5,020 bases of DNA from Cytophagaceae bacterium (GCA_947471105.1 CANIYB010000191.1:1-5020), one strand, 5' to 3'. Shown: positions 1 through 5,020, numbered from the stretch's first letter. The notes: generated by a model from the letters alone, not told the origin. Numbers and translations are program-made.

Positions 1-368
1 GCTTGTCAAAAAGTTTTGTAGCAGCCAGTGGAATCGCGGGAGGAATCGTGGTGGTAGGCGATGGAGATGTGGCCTTGAATGGGGTGGATTTAGAAACGAA
101 GAGCCCTTGGGGTTTGGGATTTGATCCATTTTCGAAGCATACATATGCCAACAAAGACTTCCTGTTAAATTCGTTTCATTATTTGTTGGACGATGGACAG
201 GCCATGATGTCTCGAAATAAAACGGTTAGCTTAAGGCCTTTGGATAAAGCGAAAGTGAAATCAGAAAGGGCGTATTGGCAATGGGTAAATCTATTGATTC
301 CGTTGGGCTTTGGGATTCTTGTCAGTGCGGTGGTGATTTGGTATCGAAAGAGAAAATACAATAATTGA
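1..368 (+). CDS. gldG: GldG family protein, C-terminal part (5' end outside window)
   Basis: Only the last ~121 residues are present; the first complete codon is at base 3 and the frame is open to the left edge, so the TTG there is not a real start. Family knowledge: GldG is the auxiliary/substrate-binding-like subunit that works with GldF and GldA in an ABC transporter linked to gliding motility in Bacteroidota. Seen here: a GDGD stretch near residues 20-23, the NKDFLLNSFHYLLDD segment at about 50-64, the RNKTVSLRPLD motif at 71-81, and one C-terminal membrane segment at about 95-113 followed by a basic RKRK tail, which predicts a large extracytoplasmic domain with a single C-terminal anchor. 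This end structure matches GldG well. The gene ends in TGA, 60 bases before crtY. No terminator is visible in that gap, so read-through into crtY is possible. Confidence 0.85.
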   Translation, partial: LSKSFVAASGIAGGIVVVGDGDVALNGVDLETKSPWGLGFDPFSKHTYANKDFLLNSFHYLLDDGQAMMSRNKTVSLRPLDKAKVKSERAYWQWVNLLIPLGFGILVSAVVIWYRKRKYNN

Positions 369-390
369 TCAAAACAATTTTCATGTTTTC

Positions 391-422
391 TTGTTAGAAA
401 AATAACAAATATTAGTAACAAA
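391..422 (+). repeat. Small inverted and direct repeats in the gldG-crtY gap
   Basis: TTGTTA (391-396) and TAACAA (403-408) can form a 6-bp hairpin with a 6-base A-rich loop. The heptamer TAACAAA occurs twice, at 403-409 and 416-422, 13 bases apart and ending 6 bases before the crtY start codon. The hairpin is AT-rich and weak and is not followed by a T run, so it is not a convincing terminator. It could be a binding site or chance in AT-rich DNA. Confidence 0.3.
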
Positions 423-428
423 ATCACA

Positions 429-1565
429 TTGAAAGATACAGAGGTTTTTGATGTAGCCATTATAGGTGCTGGTGCGGCAGGACTGCAATTGCTGTATGAA
501 TTAACACAAGCACCTAGTAACGCTCAATTAAAAATCCTTTTAATTGATTCGGGAGATCGATCCGAGAAATCCTGGTGTTTCTGGCAAAATGATCCTCCTA
601 TCTATTCCCATTTAATTGAAAAAAAGTGGAATCATTTAGCGTTTGTCGGCGCTGATGGTACGGAAATTAAATCCTGTGTGGAACCGATTCATTACCATTA
701 CATCTCGTCTGAGAAATTCTATTCCTATTTCTTCTCTGAATATATCCCTAAGAATCCAAGTATAAAATTGGTTGCAGGATTGGCCAAAGAAGTGGTCCAA
801 GGGGATGGACATTTCAATATTTTATTAGCATCTGGTGAATCAGTTAGTGCCCGAAAAGTTGCAGACTCTCGGTTTAACCAAGAAGATTGGCAAAATACTG
901 GCGGGCTTTATCAGCATTTTTATGGAAAGTTTATTCGCACAGATACTCCTGTATTTGATGAGAATAAGGCGACATTAATGGATTTTAGTTTAATGCAAAA
1001 GCATGAACATTTCACCTGTTTCCATTATATATTACCCTTCAGCAAAACGCATGCATTGGTAGAGACCACCGTCTTTAGCAAGAAGAAATATGAATTAACC
1101 TATTATAAGGAACTTTGGGAAGAATATTGGAAGACTAAATTGGGGGCTATTCCGTATGCATTGGAAAAGGAAGAAATGGGTAGTATCCCGATGAGTGATT
1201 ATGAGTTCCAACTGGAATCAGGTGGAATCCTTAAAATAGGCACGGCGGCTGGGCAGGTAAAGGCATCCACGGGATATGCGTTTACTCGGATGCATCAAGA
1301 CGCGAAAAACATCGTTTCCAATTCAATTAGAAAAAGACCTGGGCGCTTCCGATTTTATGATCGTTTATTGTTAAGCATCATCAAAACGGATACGAAACAA
1401 CTCCCTGAGGTGATGAAACGACTCTTTCATTCAGTGCCGATGCCACAAATATTGATGTTTTTGGATGAAAAAAGCACACTCATTCAAGAGATTCAGATAT
1501 TCTTTAGACTCCCCATTCGCCTATTTTTAACGCATTTATGGAAAAGTTTTACCCGGTCCAAATAA
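429..1565 (+). CDS. crtY: Lycopene beta-cyclase (CrtY family)
   Basis: Predicted to cyclise both ends of lycopene to beta-carotene, using a bound flavin, at the cytoplasmic membrane. The 378 residues match the usual CrtY length. An N-terminal Rossmann dinucleotide-binding motif GAGAAG lies at 13-18, followed by an acidic residue at the end of strand 2 (LLID, D40). Further family motifs are DSR (146-148, before RFNQ), QHFYGKFIRTD (162-172), ATLMDF (181-186), LPFSKTHALVETT (202-214), IPMSDYEF (253-260) and IGTAAGQVKASTGYAF (270-285). E212 in LVET aligns with the glutamate regarded as catalytic in Pantoea CrtY. The C-terminal RFRFYDRLLL and MFLDE motifs are also typical. The start is TTG: no ATG lies in frame between the preceding stop (366-368) and the Rossmann strand, and TTG places the fold about 7 residues in, as expected. 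The 3' end overlaps blh, whose product consumes beta-carotene. Arginine codons are mixed (only 1 of 14 is CGT). Confidence 0.93.
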   Translation: MKDTEVFDVAIIGAGAAGLQLLYELTQAPSNAQLKILLIDSGDRSEKSWCFWQNDPPIYSHLIEKKWNHLAFVGADGTEIKSCVEPIHYHYISSEKFYSYFFSEYIPKNPSIKLVAGLAKEVVQGDGHFNILLASGESVSARKVADSRFNQEDWQNTGGLYQHFYGKFIRTDTPVFDENKATLMDFSLMQKHEHFTCFHYILPFSKTHALVETTVFSKKKYELTYYKELWEEYWKTKLGAIPYALEKEEMGSIPMSDYEFQLESGGILKIGTAAGQVKASTGYAFTRMHQDAKNIVSNSIRKRPGRFRFYDRLLLSIIKTDTKQLPEVMKRLFHSVPMPQILMFLDEKSTLIQEIQIFFRLPIRLFLTHLWKSFTRSK

Positions 1566-2392
1566 AGAGATTTTTTGGATCCATCGTCACGATCGGATAT
1601 TGTGGTTTGCGCTTTTGGGTAGAACCTAGCAATCCTTATTTTGATTATGCATTTACGTTTATTTTCATGTTTTTATTGGGTATTCCACATGGGGCGGGGG
1701 ATCATTTGCTCATTCAAAAACAAAAAAAAGACCAAGGTTTATCGTTTTCCTTACTCCGTTTCGTGGGATCTTATTTGGGAGTGATGCTGCTTTATGCCCT
1801 CTTGTGGTATTATTTTCCCAAAATATCCTTTGTCATATTCATTTTGATCTCTATTTTTCATTTTGGTGATTTTGAAAATGAGGAATTAGAAAAAGGGGTT
1901 TATGCCTATTTCCAAAAAATGTCTTTGGGCCTAGGGATATTGGGTTGGATTATTTATTTCCATTATGATGAGGTAAAAGTGGTTTTGGGAGATTGGGTTT
2001 GGGCATTACCGACAGCTTTGCCCGATTACTATCCCTATCTGTTTTTATTTGGTATTCTTTTGGGTTTTAGGCGCCAGAGCATCTATCGTTATTTTAATAC
2101 CTTACTAACACTACTTTTAGGCTGTTTTCTCCCCTTATTGCCAGCCTTTGTTTGTTATTTTGCTTGTTGCCATGCGGTATATAGCCTGAGCGATATGGCT
2201 GAACATTTGCAATTAAATGTAAAATCTCTTTTAGCTAAATTATTACCCTTCAGCATTTTAGCTTTTTTTATGGGTTTTTTCTTTCTTAAAATGAACTCAA
2301 ATAGCTATGCGATTTATTACTTTTTTATTTTTCTTTCGTTGTTGACCATGCCACATTTTTGGTTAATGCATCAATTTGTGAAAAAAAAATAA
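1538..2392 (+). CDS. blh: Brp/Blh family beta-carotene 15,15'-dioxygenase
   Basis: Predicted integral membrane iron enzyme that cleaves beta-carotene centrally into two all-trans-retinal molecules, the chromophore of the opsin encoded next. It is 284 residues and very hydrophobic, with about 7-9 possible membrane segments (roughly 12-28, 37-55, 72-92, 96-112, 126-142, 163-178, 187-209, 234-250, 257-275). Family histidine motifs are present: GIPHGAGDH (H51, H56), SIFHFGD (H108), CCHAVYS (H212) and MPHFWLMH (H273, H278). The H51-H108 spacing of 57 equals that of the metal ligands H21 and H78 in the characterised marine 66A1 Blh, as I remember it. The second histidine of the later HxxxH pair of that enzyme seems to be S216 here. 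The ATG lies inside crtY, giving a 28-base overlap in a different frame and suggesting translational coupling. The gene ends in a run of nine A before TAA. Confidence in family is high; activity is inferred. Confidence 0.92.
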   Translation: MEKFYPVQIKRFFGSIVTIGYCGLRFWVEPSNPYFDYAFTFIFMFLLGIPHGAGDHLLIQKQKKDQGLSFSLLRFVGSYLGVMLLYALLWYYFPKISFVIFILISIFHFGDFENEELEKGVYAYFQKMSLGLGILGWIIYFHYDEVKVVLGDWVWALPTALPDYYPYLFLFGILLGFRRQSIYRYFNTLLTLLLGCFLPLLPAFVCYFACCHAVYSLSDMAEHLQLNVKSLLAKLLPFSILAFFMGFFFLKMNSNSYAIYYFFIFLSLLTMPHFWLMHQFVKKK

Positions 2393-2426
2393 TGCCCAAA
2401 CGATTCGTATTTATACTTTTTCAATA

Positions 2427-2444
2427 TTTTTTTTAATTTTTTTT
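2427..2444 (+). promoter_or_regulatory. Phased T-tracts upstream of the opsin promoter
   Basis: Two uninterrupted runs of eight T (2427-2434 and 2437-2444) are separated by AA, so they repeat at 10 bases, about one helical turn. They lie directly upstream of the -33 candidate. Phased A/T tracts bend DNA, and in this position they could act like an UP element. That role is inference; the tracts themselves are plain in the sequence. Confidence 0.45.
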
Positions 2445-2474
2445 GGTATTTTATAAACATTTTAAAAATATTTG
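2442..2474 (+). promoter_or_regulatory. Candidate Bacteroidota-type promoter for the proteorhodopsin gene
   Basis: TTTG at 2442-2445 fits the -33 element, and AATATTTG at 2467-2474 matches the -7 consensus TAnnTTTG in all but the first base; the spacer is 21 bases, within the range described for Bacteroides and Flavobacterium promoters. Transcription would begin near 2480-2483, leaving a leader of about 40 bases rich in A and T before the ATG at 2520. No Shine-Dalgarno sequence precedes that ATG, as is usual in the phylum. This would let the opsin be transcribed separately from crtY-blh. Confidence 0.55.
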
Positions 2475-2486
2475 AGTTTATAAACA
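2450..2486 (+). repeat. Direct repeat of a 10-mer around the opsin -7 element
   Basis: TTTATAAACA occurs exactly at 2450-2459 and 2477-2486, 27 bases apart. The first copy sits between the -33 and -7 candidates and the second overlaps the expected transcription start. The second copy is the core of a perfect 10-base palindrome, GTTTATAAAC (2476-2485). This arrangement would suit a regulator that blocks RNA polymerase, but low-complexity AT-rich DNA raises the odds of chance repeats. Confidence 0.4.
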
Positions 2487-2519
2487 AAATCATTTTCAAC
2501 CTTTTTAAACAATTTAATT

Positions 2520-3242
2520 ATGGATTTAGTAAACATTTTATTGAACGGCACATTAGCTGCTGGTGATTACATTGGCTTTACCTTCTTTACAGGGTATATG
2601 TCGATGTTGGCTGCCTCTATTTTCTTTATTGTAGAGCGCGGAACTGTTAATGATAAGTGGAAAACATCTTTGTTGATTTCAGCATTGATTACCTTTATCG
2701 CTGCAGTACATTATTTTTACATGCGTGGTGTATGGTTAGACACACATGAGTCTCCAACACAATTCCGTTACATTGACTGGACTTTAACAGTTCCTTTGAT
2801 GTGTATCGAGTATTATTTGATCTTAAAGCCAGCGGGTGCTAAAGGCGGGATGTTATCTCGTTTAATCTTTGGATCTGTGGTGATGTTAGTTGCAGGTTAC
2901 ATTGGAGAGGCAGTAGTTCCAGCACAAAACGTGTTATGGGGTATCATCTCTACTTTAGGATGGGCAATCATCATTTATGAAATCTACATGGGTGAGGCGT
3001 CTAAATTAGCAGCTGCTTCTACAAGTGAGGCTGTAAAGTCTGGATATAACGTAATGCGTTGGTTCACATTAGTAGGTTGGGCTATCTATCCAATCGGATA
3101 CATGATGTTACCAGGTAACTTGTTAAGCGGATTTGCTGGAAACATCGATTTAGCTTACAACATTGCTGATGCGGTGAACAAAATCGGTTTTGGTTTAGTT
3201 GTTTATTCAATTGCCAAAGGAGCTACAGCAGCCGAAAAATAG
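2520..3242 (+). CDS. Proteorhodopsin, green-tuned light-driven proton pump
   Basis: A 240-residue microbial (type 1) rhodopsin with seven membrane helices (about 17-39, 49-68, 82-103, 112-130, 136-157, 178-199, 211-234). Helix C carries R83, D86 (proton acceptor), T90 and E97 (proton donor): the DTE pattern of outward proton pumps, not the NQ pattern of sodium pumps or the NTQ pattern of chloride pumps. H64 matches the histidine that pairs with the acceptor in proteorhodopsin. M94 is at the tuning position (105 in marine proteorhodopsin), where L or M means green absorption and Q means blue. Helix F has W187/Y190/P191. Helix G has D217 and K221, the retinal Schiff-base lysine. Helix E has W140-G141, with G141 at BR W138 / xanthorhodopsin G156. 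The start is the only in-frame ATG after the upstream TAA at 2481-2483; no cleavable signal like that of SAR86 proteorhodopsin is evident. Arginine codons are 4 of 5 CGT, suggesting high expression. It is preceded by its own promoter candidate and followed by a strong hairpin. Confidence 0.97.
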   Translation: MDLVNILLNGTLAAGDYIGFTFFTGYMSMLAASIFFIVERGTVNDKWKTSLLISALITFIAAVHYFYMRGVWLDTHESPTQFRYIDWTLTVPLMCIEYYLILKPAGAKGGMLSRLIFGSVVMLVAGYIGEAVVPAQNVLWGIISTLGWAIIIYEIYMGEASKLAAASTSEAVKSGYNVMRWFTLVGWAIYPIGYMMLPGNLLSGFAGNIDLAYNIADAVNKIGFGLVVYSIAKGATAAEK

Positions 3243-3262
3243 ATAATAAGTTGTTTGGTTTT

Positions 3263-3305
3263 ATAAAAGGGGGAAGGAGCTTTGACTTCACCCCTTTTAT
3301 TATTT
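3263..3305 (+). terminator. Hairpin terminator after the proteorhodopsin gene
   Basis: ATAAAAGGGG (3263-3272) pairs perfectly with CCCCTTTTAT (3291-3300). The stem can continue with GAAG (3273-3276) and CTTC (3286-3289) across a one-base bulge (A3290), leaving a 9-base loop. The descending arm runs into TATTT, giving a U-rich tail. It starts 20 bases after the opsin stop codon. Its arms carry A and T runs on both sides, so it could act in either direction. It should isolate opsin transcription from dnaN. Confidence 0.82.
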
Positions 3306-3388
3306 ATACCAAAAATTTAATTTAGGTATCCATTTTTCTCTTAAAATGGGTTTTCAAAGCGAATACAATAATTGATTCCTTTGGTATA
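3305..3388 (+). repeat. Nested inverted repeats upstream of dnaN
   Basis: TATACCAAA (3305-3313) is the exact reverse complement of TTTGGTATA (3380-3388). Between them lies a local hairpin of CCATTTT (3330-3336) and AAAATGG (3343-3349) with a 6-base loop, followed two bases later by TTTT. The inner hairpin could be a weak second terminator; the outer pair may be chance or part of a structured leader. No clear -33/-7 promoter for dnaN was found here. Confidence 0.35.
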
Positions 3389-3418
3389 GTTCTTAAAATA
3401 TTTTAACTTCAATGTTTG

Positions 3419-3438
3419 AACGCAAAAATGATTGCGTT
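3419..3438 (+). promoter_or_regulatory. Inverted repeat in the dnaN leader (possible operator or hairpin)
   Basis: AACGCAA (3419-3425) and TTGCGTT (3432-3438) form a perfect 7-bp inverted repeat around a 6-base AAATGA spacer, extendable by G-T pairs on the outside. It ends 33 bases before the dnaN ATG and is not followed by a T run, so it is not a standard terminator. It could be a protein-binding site or a leader hairpin. The function is unknown. Confidence 0.4.
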
Positions 3439-3471
3439 TGGGTCAATAAAATTTTAAAGCTGAATTAAATA

Positions 3472-4596
3472 ATGAAATTCTTAGTCGCATCGAATGTTCT
3501 GTTAAAGCAAATTTCCGCGATCAACGGAGTGGTTGCTAGTAATCCTATCATTCCAATTTTGGAAAACATTTTAGTCGAGTTGACCGGTGATAAACTCACC
3601 TTAACTGCGTCTGATTTGCAGACGGTGATGACGACGACCTTAGATGTGGAGGGATTTGAGAATGGCTCTATTGCGTTGCCGGCCCGATTATTATTGGAGA
3701 CATTGCGTAGTTTGCCGGACCAACCGGTTACTATTGCGGCGGATCCGGGTACTTTTGGCGCGGAGATATCCACCCAAAATGGTCGTTTTAAATTAAGCGG
3801 TGAAAACCCGATTGACTTCCCTAGAATTCCAGAGGTGGCTAAAACACAATCGATCAATTTATCGGGCTTAGTGTTGGGAGAAGCGATTGCGAATACGTTG
3901 TTGGCCGTTTCGAATGATGATATGCGTCCGGCGATGACCGGGGTATTGATTCAAATGATGGGCGATCATACTAATTTTGTGGCTACGGATGGTCATCGTT
4001 TGGTACGTTATCGACGAAATGATATACGTCCTGAGACGCAGAGTAGTTTGATATTACCGAAGAAAGCGTTGGCGCTTTTGAAATCTACTTTGCCGATGGA
4101 TGATACATCGGTGACGGTTGACTTTTCAGCATCAAATGCTTTCTTTAGTTTCCAGAGTTTCCAATTAATTTGTCGGATCATAGATGAGCGTTTCCCGGAA
4201 TACGAGAATGCGATACCAAAAGAGAATAATGAAATTTTAACGATTAATCGTTTGGAGTTTTTGAGCTCTGTGAAACGTATTTCGATTTATTCCAATAAGA
4301 CGACGCATCAAATCAGGTTGAAATTGACAGCTAATTTACTAACGCTTTCGGCGGAGGATTTGGATTACTCGAATGAGGCGAATGAGGCGTTGCCTTGTGA
4401 GTATTCGGGTAAGGATATGGAGATAGGATTTAACGCTAAATTAATCTCGGAGTTGTTGAGCAATTTGTCGGCCAAGTTTGTGGACATTAAATTGAGTGAG
4501 CCCAACAAAGCAGGTTTAATTATTCCGTCGGATCAAGATGAGAGTGAGGACATTTTATTGCTGGTGATGCCGGTGATGTTGAATTCGTATAACTAA
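3472..4596 (+). CDS. dnaN: DNA polymerase III subunit beta (sliding clamp)
   Basis: This cytoplasmic ring-shaped homodimer tethers polymerase III to DNA and is the docking hub for replication and repair proteins. The 374 residues fit the family (about 366-378), with three clamp domains of about 120 residues each (roughly 1-120, 128-247, 248-374). Recognised segments include the N-terminal MKFLVASNVLLKQISAI, PIIPILENIL (25-34), SGENPIDFPRIP (109-120), MRPAMTGV (151-158), ATDGHRLVRY (171-180) and IDERFPEY (237-244). The C-terminal LLLVMPVML includes M366 and P367. The hydrophobic pocket that binds partner peptides is intact: T172, G174, H175, R176, L177 and P242, with M366 at the C-terminal position. 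The start ATG matches the conserved N-terminus. The gene is isolated by a terminator upstream and a hairpin downstream. It is a housekeeping gene and nothing in it looks altered. Confidence 0.97.
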   Translation: MKFLVASNVLLKQISAINGVVASNPIIPILENILVELTGDKLTLTASDLQTVMTTTLDVEGFENGSIALPARLLLETLRSLPDQPVTIAADPGTFGAEISTQNGRFKLSGENPIDFPRIPEVAKTQSINLSGLVLGEAIANTLLAVSNDDMRPAMTGVLIQMMGDHTNFVATDGHRLVRYRRNDIRPETQSSLILPKKALALLKSTLPMDDTSVTVDFSASNAFFSFQSFQLICRIIDERFPEYENAIPKENNEILTINRLEFLSSVKRISIYSNKTTHQIRLKLTANLLTLSAEDLDYSNEANEALPCEYSGKDMEIGFNAKLISELLSNLSAKFVDIKLSEPNKAGLIIPSDQDESEDILLLVMPVMLNSYN

Positions 4597-4613
4597 CCAA
4601 ACGTTATTTTGTA

Positions 4614-4635
4614 GAGACGCGAAACCTCGCGTCTT
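4614..4635 (+). repeat. GC-rich hairpin after dnaN, resembling a dispersed repeat
   Basis: AGACGCGA (4615-4622) pairs perfectly with TCGCGTCT (4627-4634) around an AACC loop, with a G-T pair extending the stem. It is the most GC-rich spot in an AT-rich gap and starts 18 bases after the dnaN stop. The left arm with its flank, GTAGAGACGCGA, resembles short palindromic repeats I recall scattered through cyanobacterial and some Bacteroidota genomes; the right flank (TATAG instead of CTAC) would then be decayed. There is no T run directly after it (a T6 run comes at 4648-4653), so any terminator role is uncertain. Confidence 0.55.
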
Positions 4636-4677
4636 ATAGCCAAATGATTTTTTGTTCCCTTAATTAATGATAAAAAT

Positions 4678-5020
4678 ATGAAAAAGGTCTTGTTGTTTAT
4701 GTTGGTGATGTTGAGTCTGTCTGCATTTGCGGCGGAGGGTGATGGGGTACAGTTTTTTGAAGGAAGTTTCCGCCAGGCTTTGGCTAAGGCGAAGAAAGAG
4801 AAGAAATTAATTATGTTTGACGCATATACTTCATGGTGTGGACCTTGTAAGGTGTTAAAGACTAAGGTATTCCCAAATAAAGAGTTAGGGGATTACATCA
4901 ATGCGCATTATGTGTCGATCGGCGTAGACATGGAGGCGGGCGAGGGTCCGGCTTTGGCTAATATGTATCCATTAGAGGGTTATCCGACGATCATGTTCAT
5001 GGATGCGAGCGGCCGTGTTA
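4678..5020 (+). CDS. Secreted thioredoxin-fold protein, N-terminal part (3' end outside window)
   Basis: The frame is open from the ATG to the right edge, giving 114 residues with no stop. Residues 1-18 form a signal peptide: MKK, a hydrophobic stretch, and a likely cleavage after SAFA. There is no lipobox cysteine, so a soluble periplasmic protein is expected. The thioredoxin domain follows, with the active-site WCGPCK at 53-58 (redox cysteines C54 and C57) and the cis-proline loop GYPT at 101-104 (P103). The segment between them, with VFPNKELGDYIN and VDMEAGEG, resembles the thioredoxin_7/DUF255-like thioredoxin-family proteins of Bacteroidota. The likely role is reduction or exchange of disulfides in the periplasm, but the partner is unknown and a longer C-terminal region may follow. 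Codons are rich in GCG, TTG and GGC, like dnaN. No firm promoter or Shine-Dalgarno was found in the 81-base gap before it. Confidence 0.88.
   Translation, partial: MKKVLLFMLVMLSLSAFAAEGDGVQFFEGSFRQALAKAKKEKKLIMFDAYTSWCGPCKVLKTKVFPNKELGDYINAHYVSIGVDMEAGEGPALANMYPLEGYPTIMFMDASGRV

Noticed and set aside
3..5. TTG at the left edge as the start of a small 121-residue protein
   Set aside because: The frame is open to the edge and the residues match the C-terminal part of GldG, so this is a truncated view of a longer gene.
179..460. 93-codon open frame on the minus strand across the gldG end and the gap
   Set aside because: It is antisense to the well-matched GldG C-terminus and crtY start, has no recognisable domain, and is explained by the codon composition of gldG.
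2381..2389. Run of nine A at the end of blh as a possible frameshift or pseudogene signal
   Set aside because: It encodes three terminal lysines just before TAA, after all the conserved motifs, so a slip here would barely change the protein.
2520..3242. Sodium- or chloride-pumping rhodopsin
   Set aside because: Helix C carries D86/T90/E97, the proton-pump pattern, not the NDQ or NTQ residues of those pumps.
3376..3440. Possible dnaN -7 elements ending in TTTG (near 3383, 3418 and 3440)
   Set aside because: None has a TTG/TTTG partner at the usual 17-23 base spacing, so no promoter is called.
3465..3857. 130-codon open frame on the minus strand inside dnaN
   Set aside because: It lies wholly opposite the conserved dnaN N-terminal domain, shows no family signature, and is a shadow of that gene.

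Overview
The window comes from an AT-rich bacterium of the phylum Bacteroidota. The evidence is a GldG-type gliding/ABC gene, genes without Shine-Dalgarno sequences, a promoter of the Bacteroidota -33/-7 type, and protein sequences that look like that phylum throughout. A rhodopsin-bearing, pigmented aquatic member (Flavobacteriia or Cytophagia-like) is the natural guess, but genus cannot be read from this sequence. All genes lie on the + strand.

Layout. (1) 1-368: the 3' end of gldG, the auxiliary membrane subunit of a Gld-type ABC transporter. (2) 429-1565: crtY, lycopene beta-cyclase, probably starting at TTG. (3) 1538-2392: blh, beta-carotene 15,15'-dioxygenase (retinal-forming), overlapping crtY by 28 bases. 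(4) 2393-2519: a very AT-rich promoter region with two T8 tracts one helical turn apart, a -33/-7 promoter candidate and two copies of a 10-base repeat. (5) 2520-3242: a proteorhodopsin with proton-pump residues (D86/T90/E97), green-tuning M94, retinal lysine K221, and a glycine (G141) at the position that opens the carotenoid-binding fenestration in xanthorhodopsin. (6) 3243-3471: a strong hairpin terminator, then inverted repeats in the dnaN leader. (7) 3472-4596: dnaN, the DNA polymerase III sliding clamp. (8) 4597-4677: a GC-rich hairpin resembling a dispersed repeat. (9) 4678 to the end: the start of a secreted thioredoxin-fold protein, cut by the window edge.

How the genes work together. 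CrtY closes the rings of lycopene to give beta-carotene, Blh cleaves it to two retinals, and the opsin binds retinal to become a light-driven proton pump. The three genes therefore cover lycopene to holo-rhodopsin in about 2.8 kb. The upstream carotenoid genes (crtE, crtB, crtI) and any hydroxylase (crtZ) are not in the window. The opsin has its own promoter and terminator and a more uniform codon choice than crtY, which fits a need for far more opsin than enzyme. The module sits between gldG and dnaN, genes I recall as neighbours in other Bacteroidota, so it may be an insertion into a housekeeping locus. The most testable idea is that the G141 fenestration lets this pump use a carotenoid antenna made by the pathway encoded beside it.
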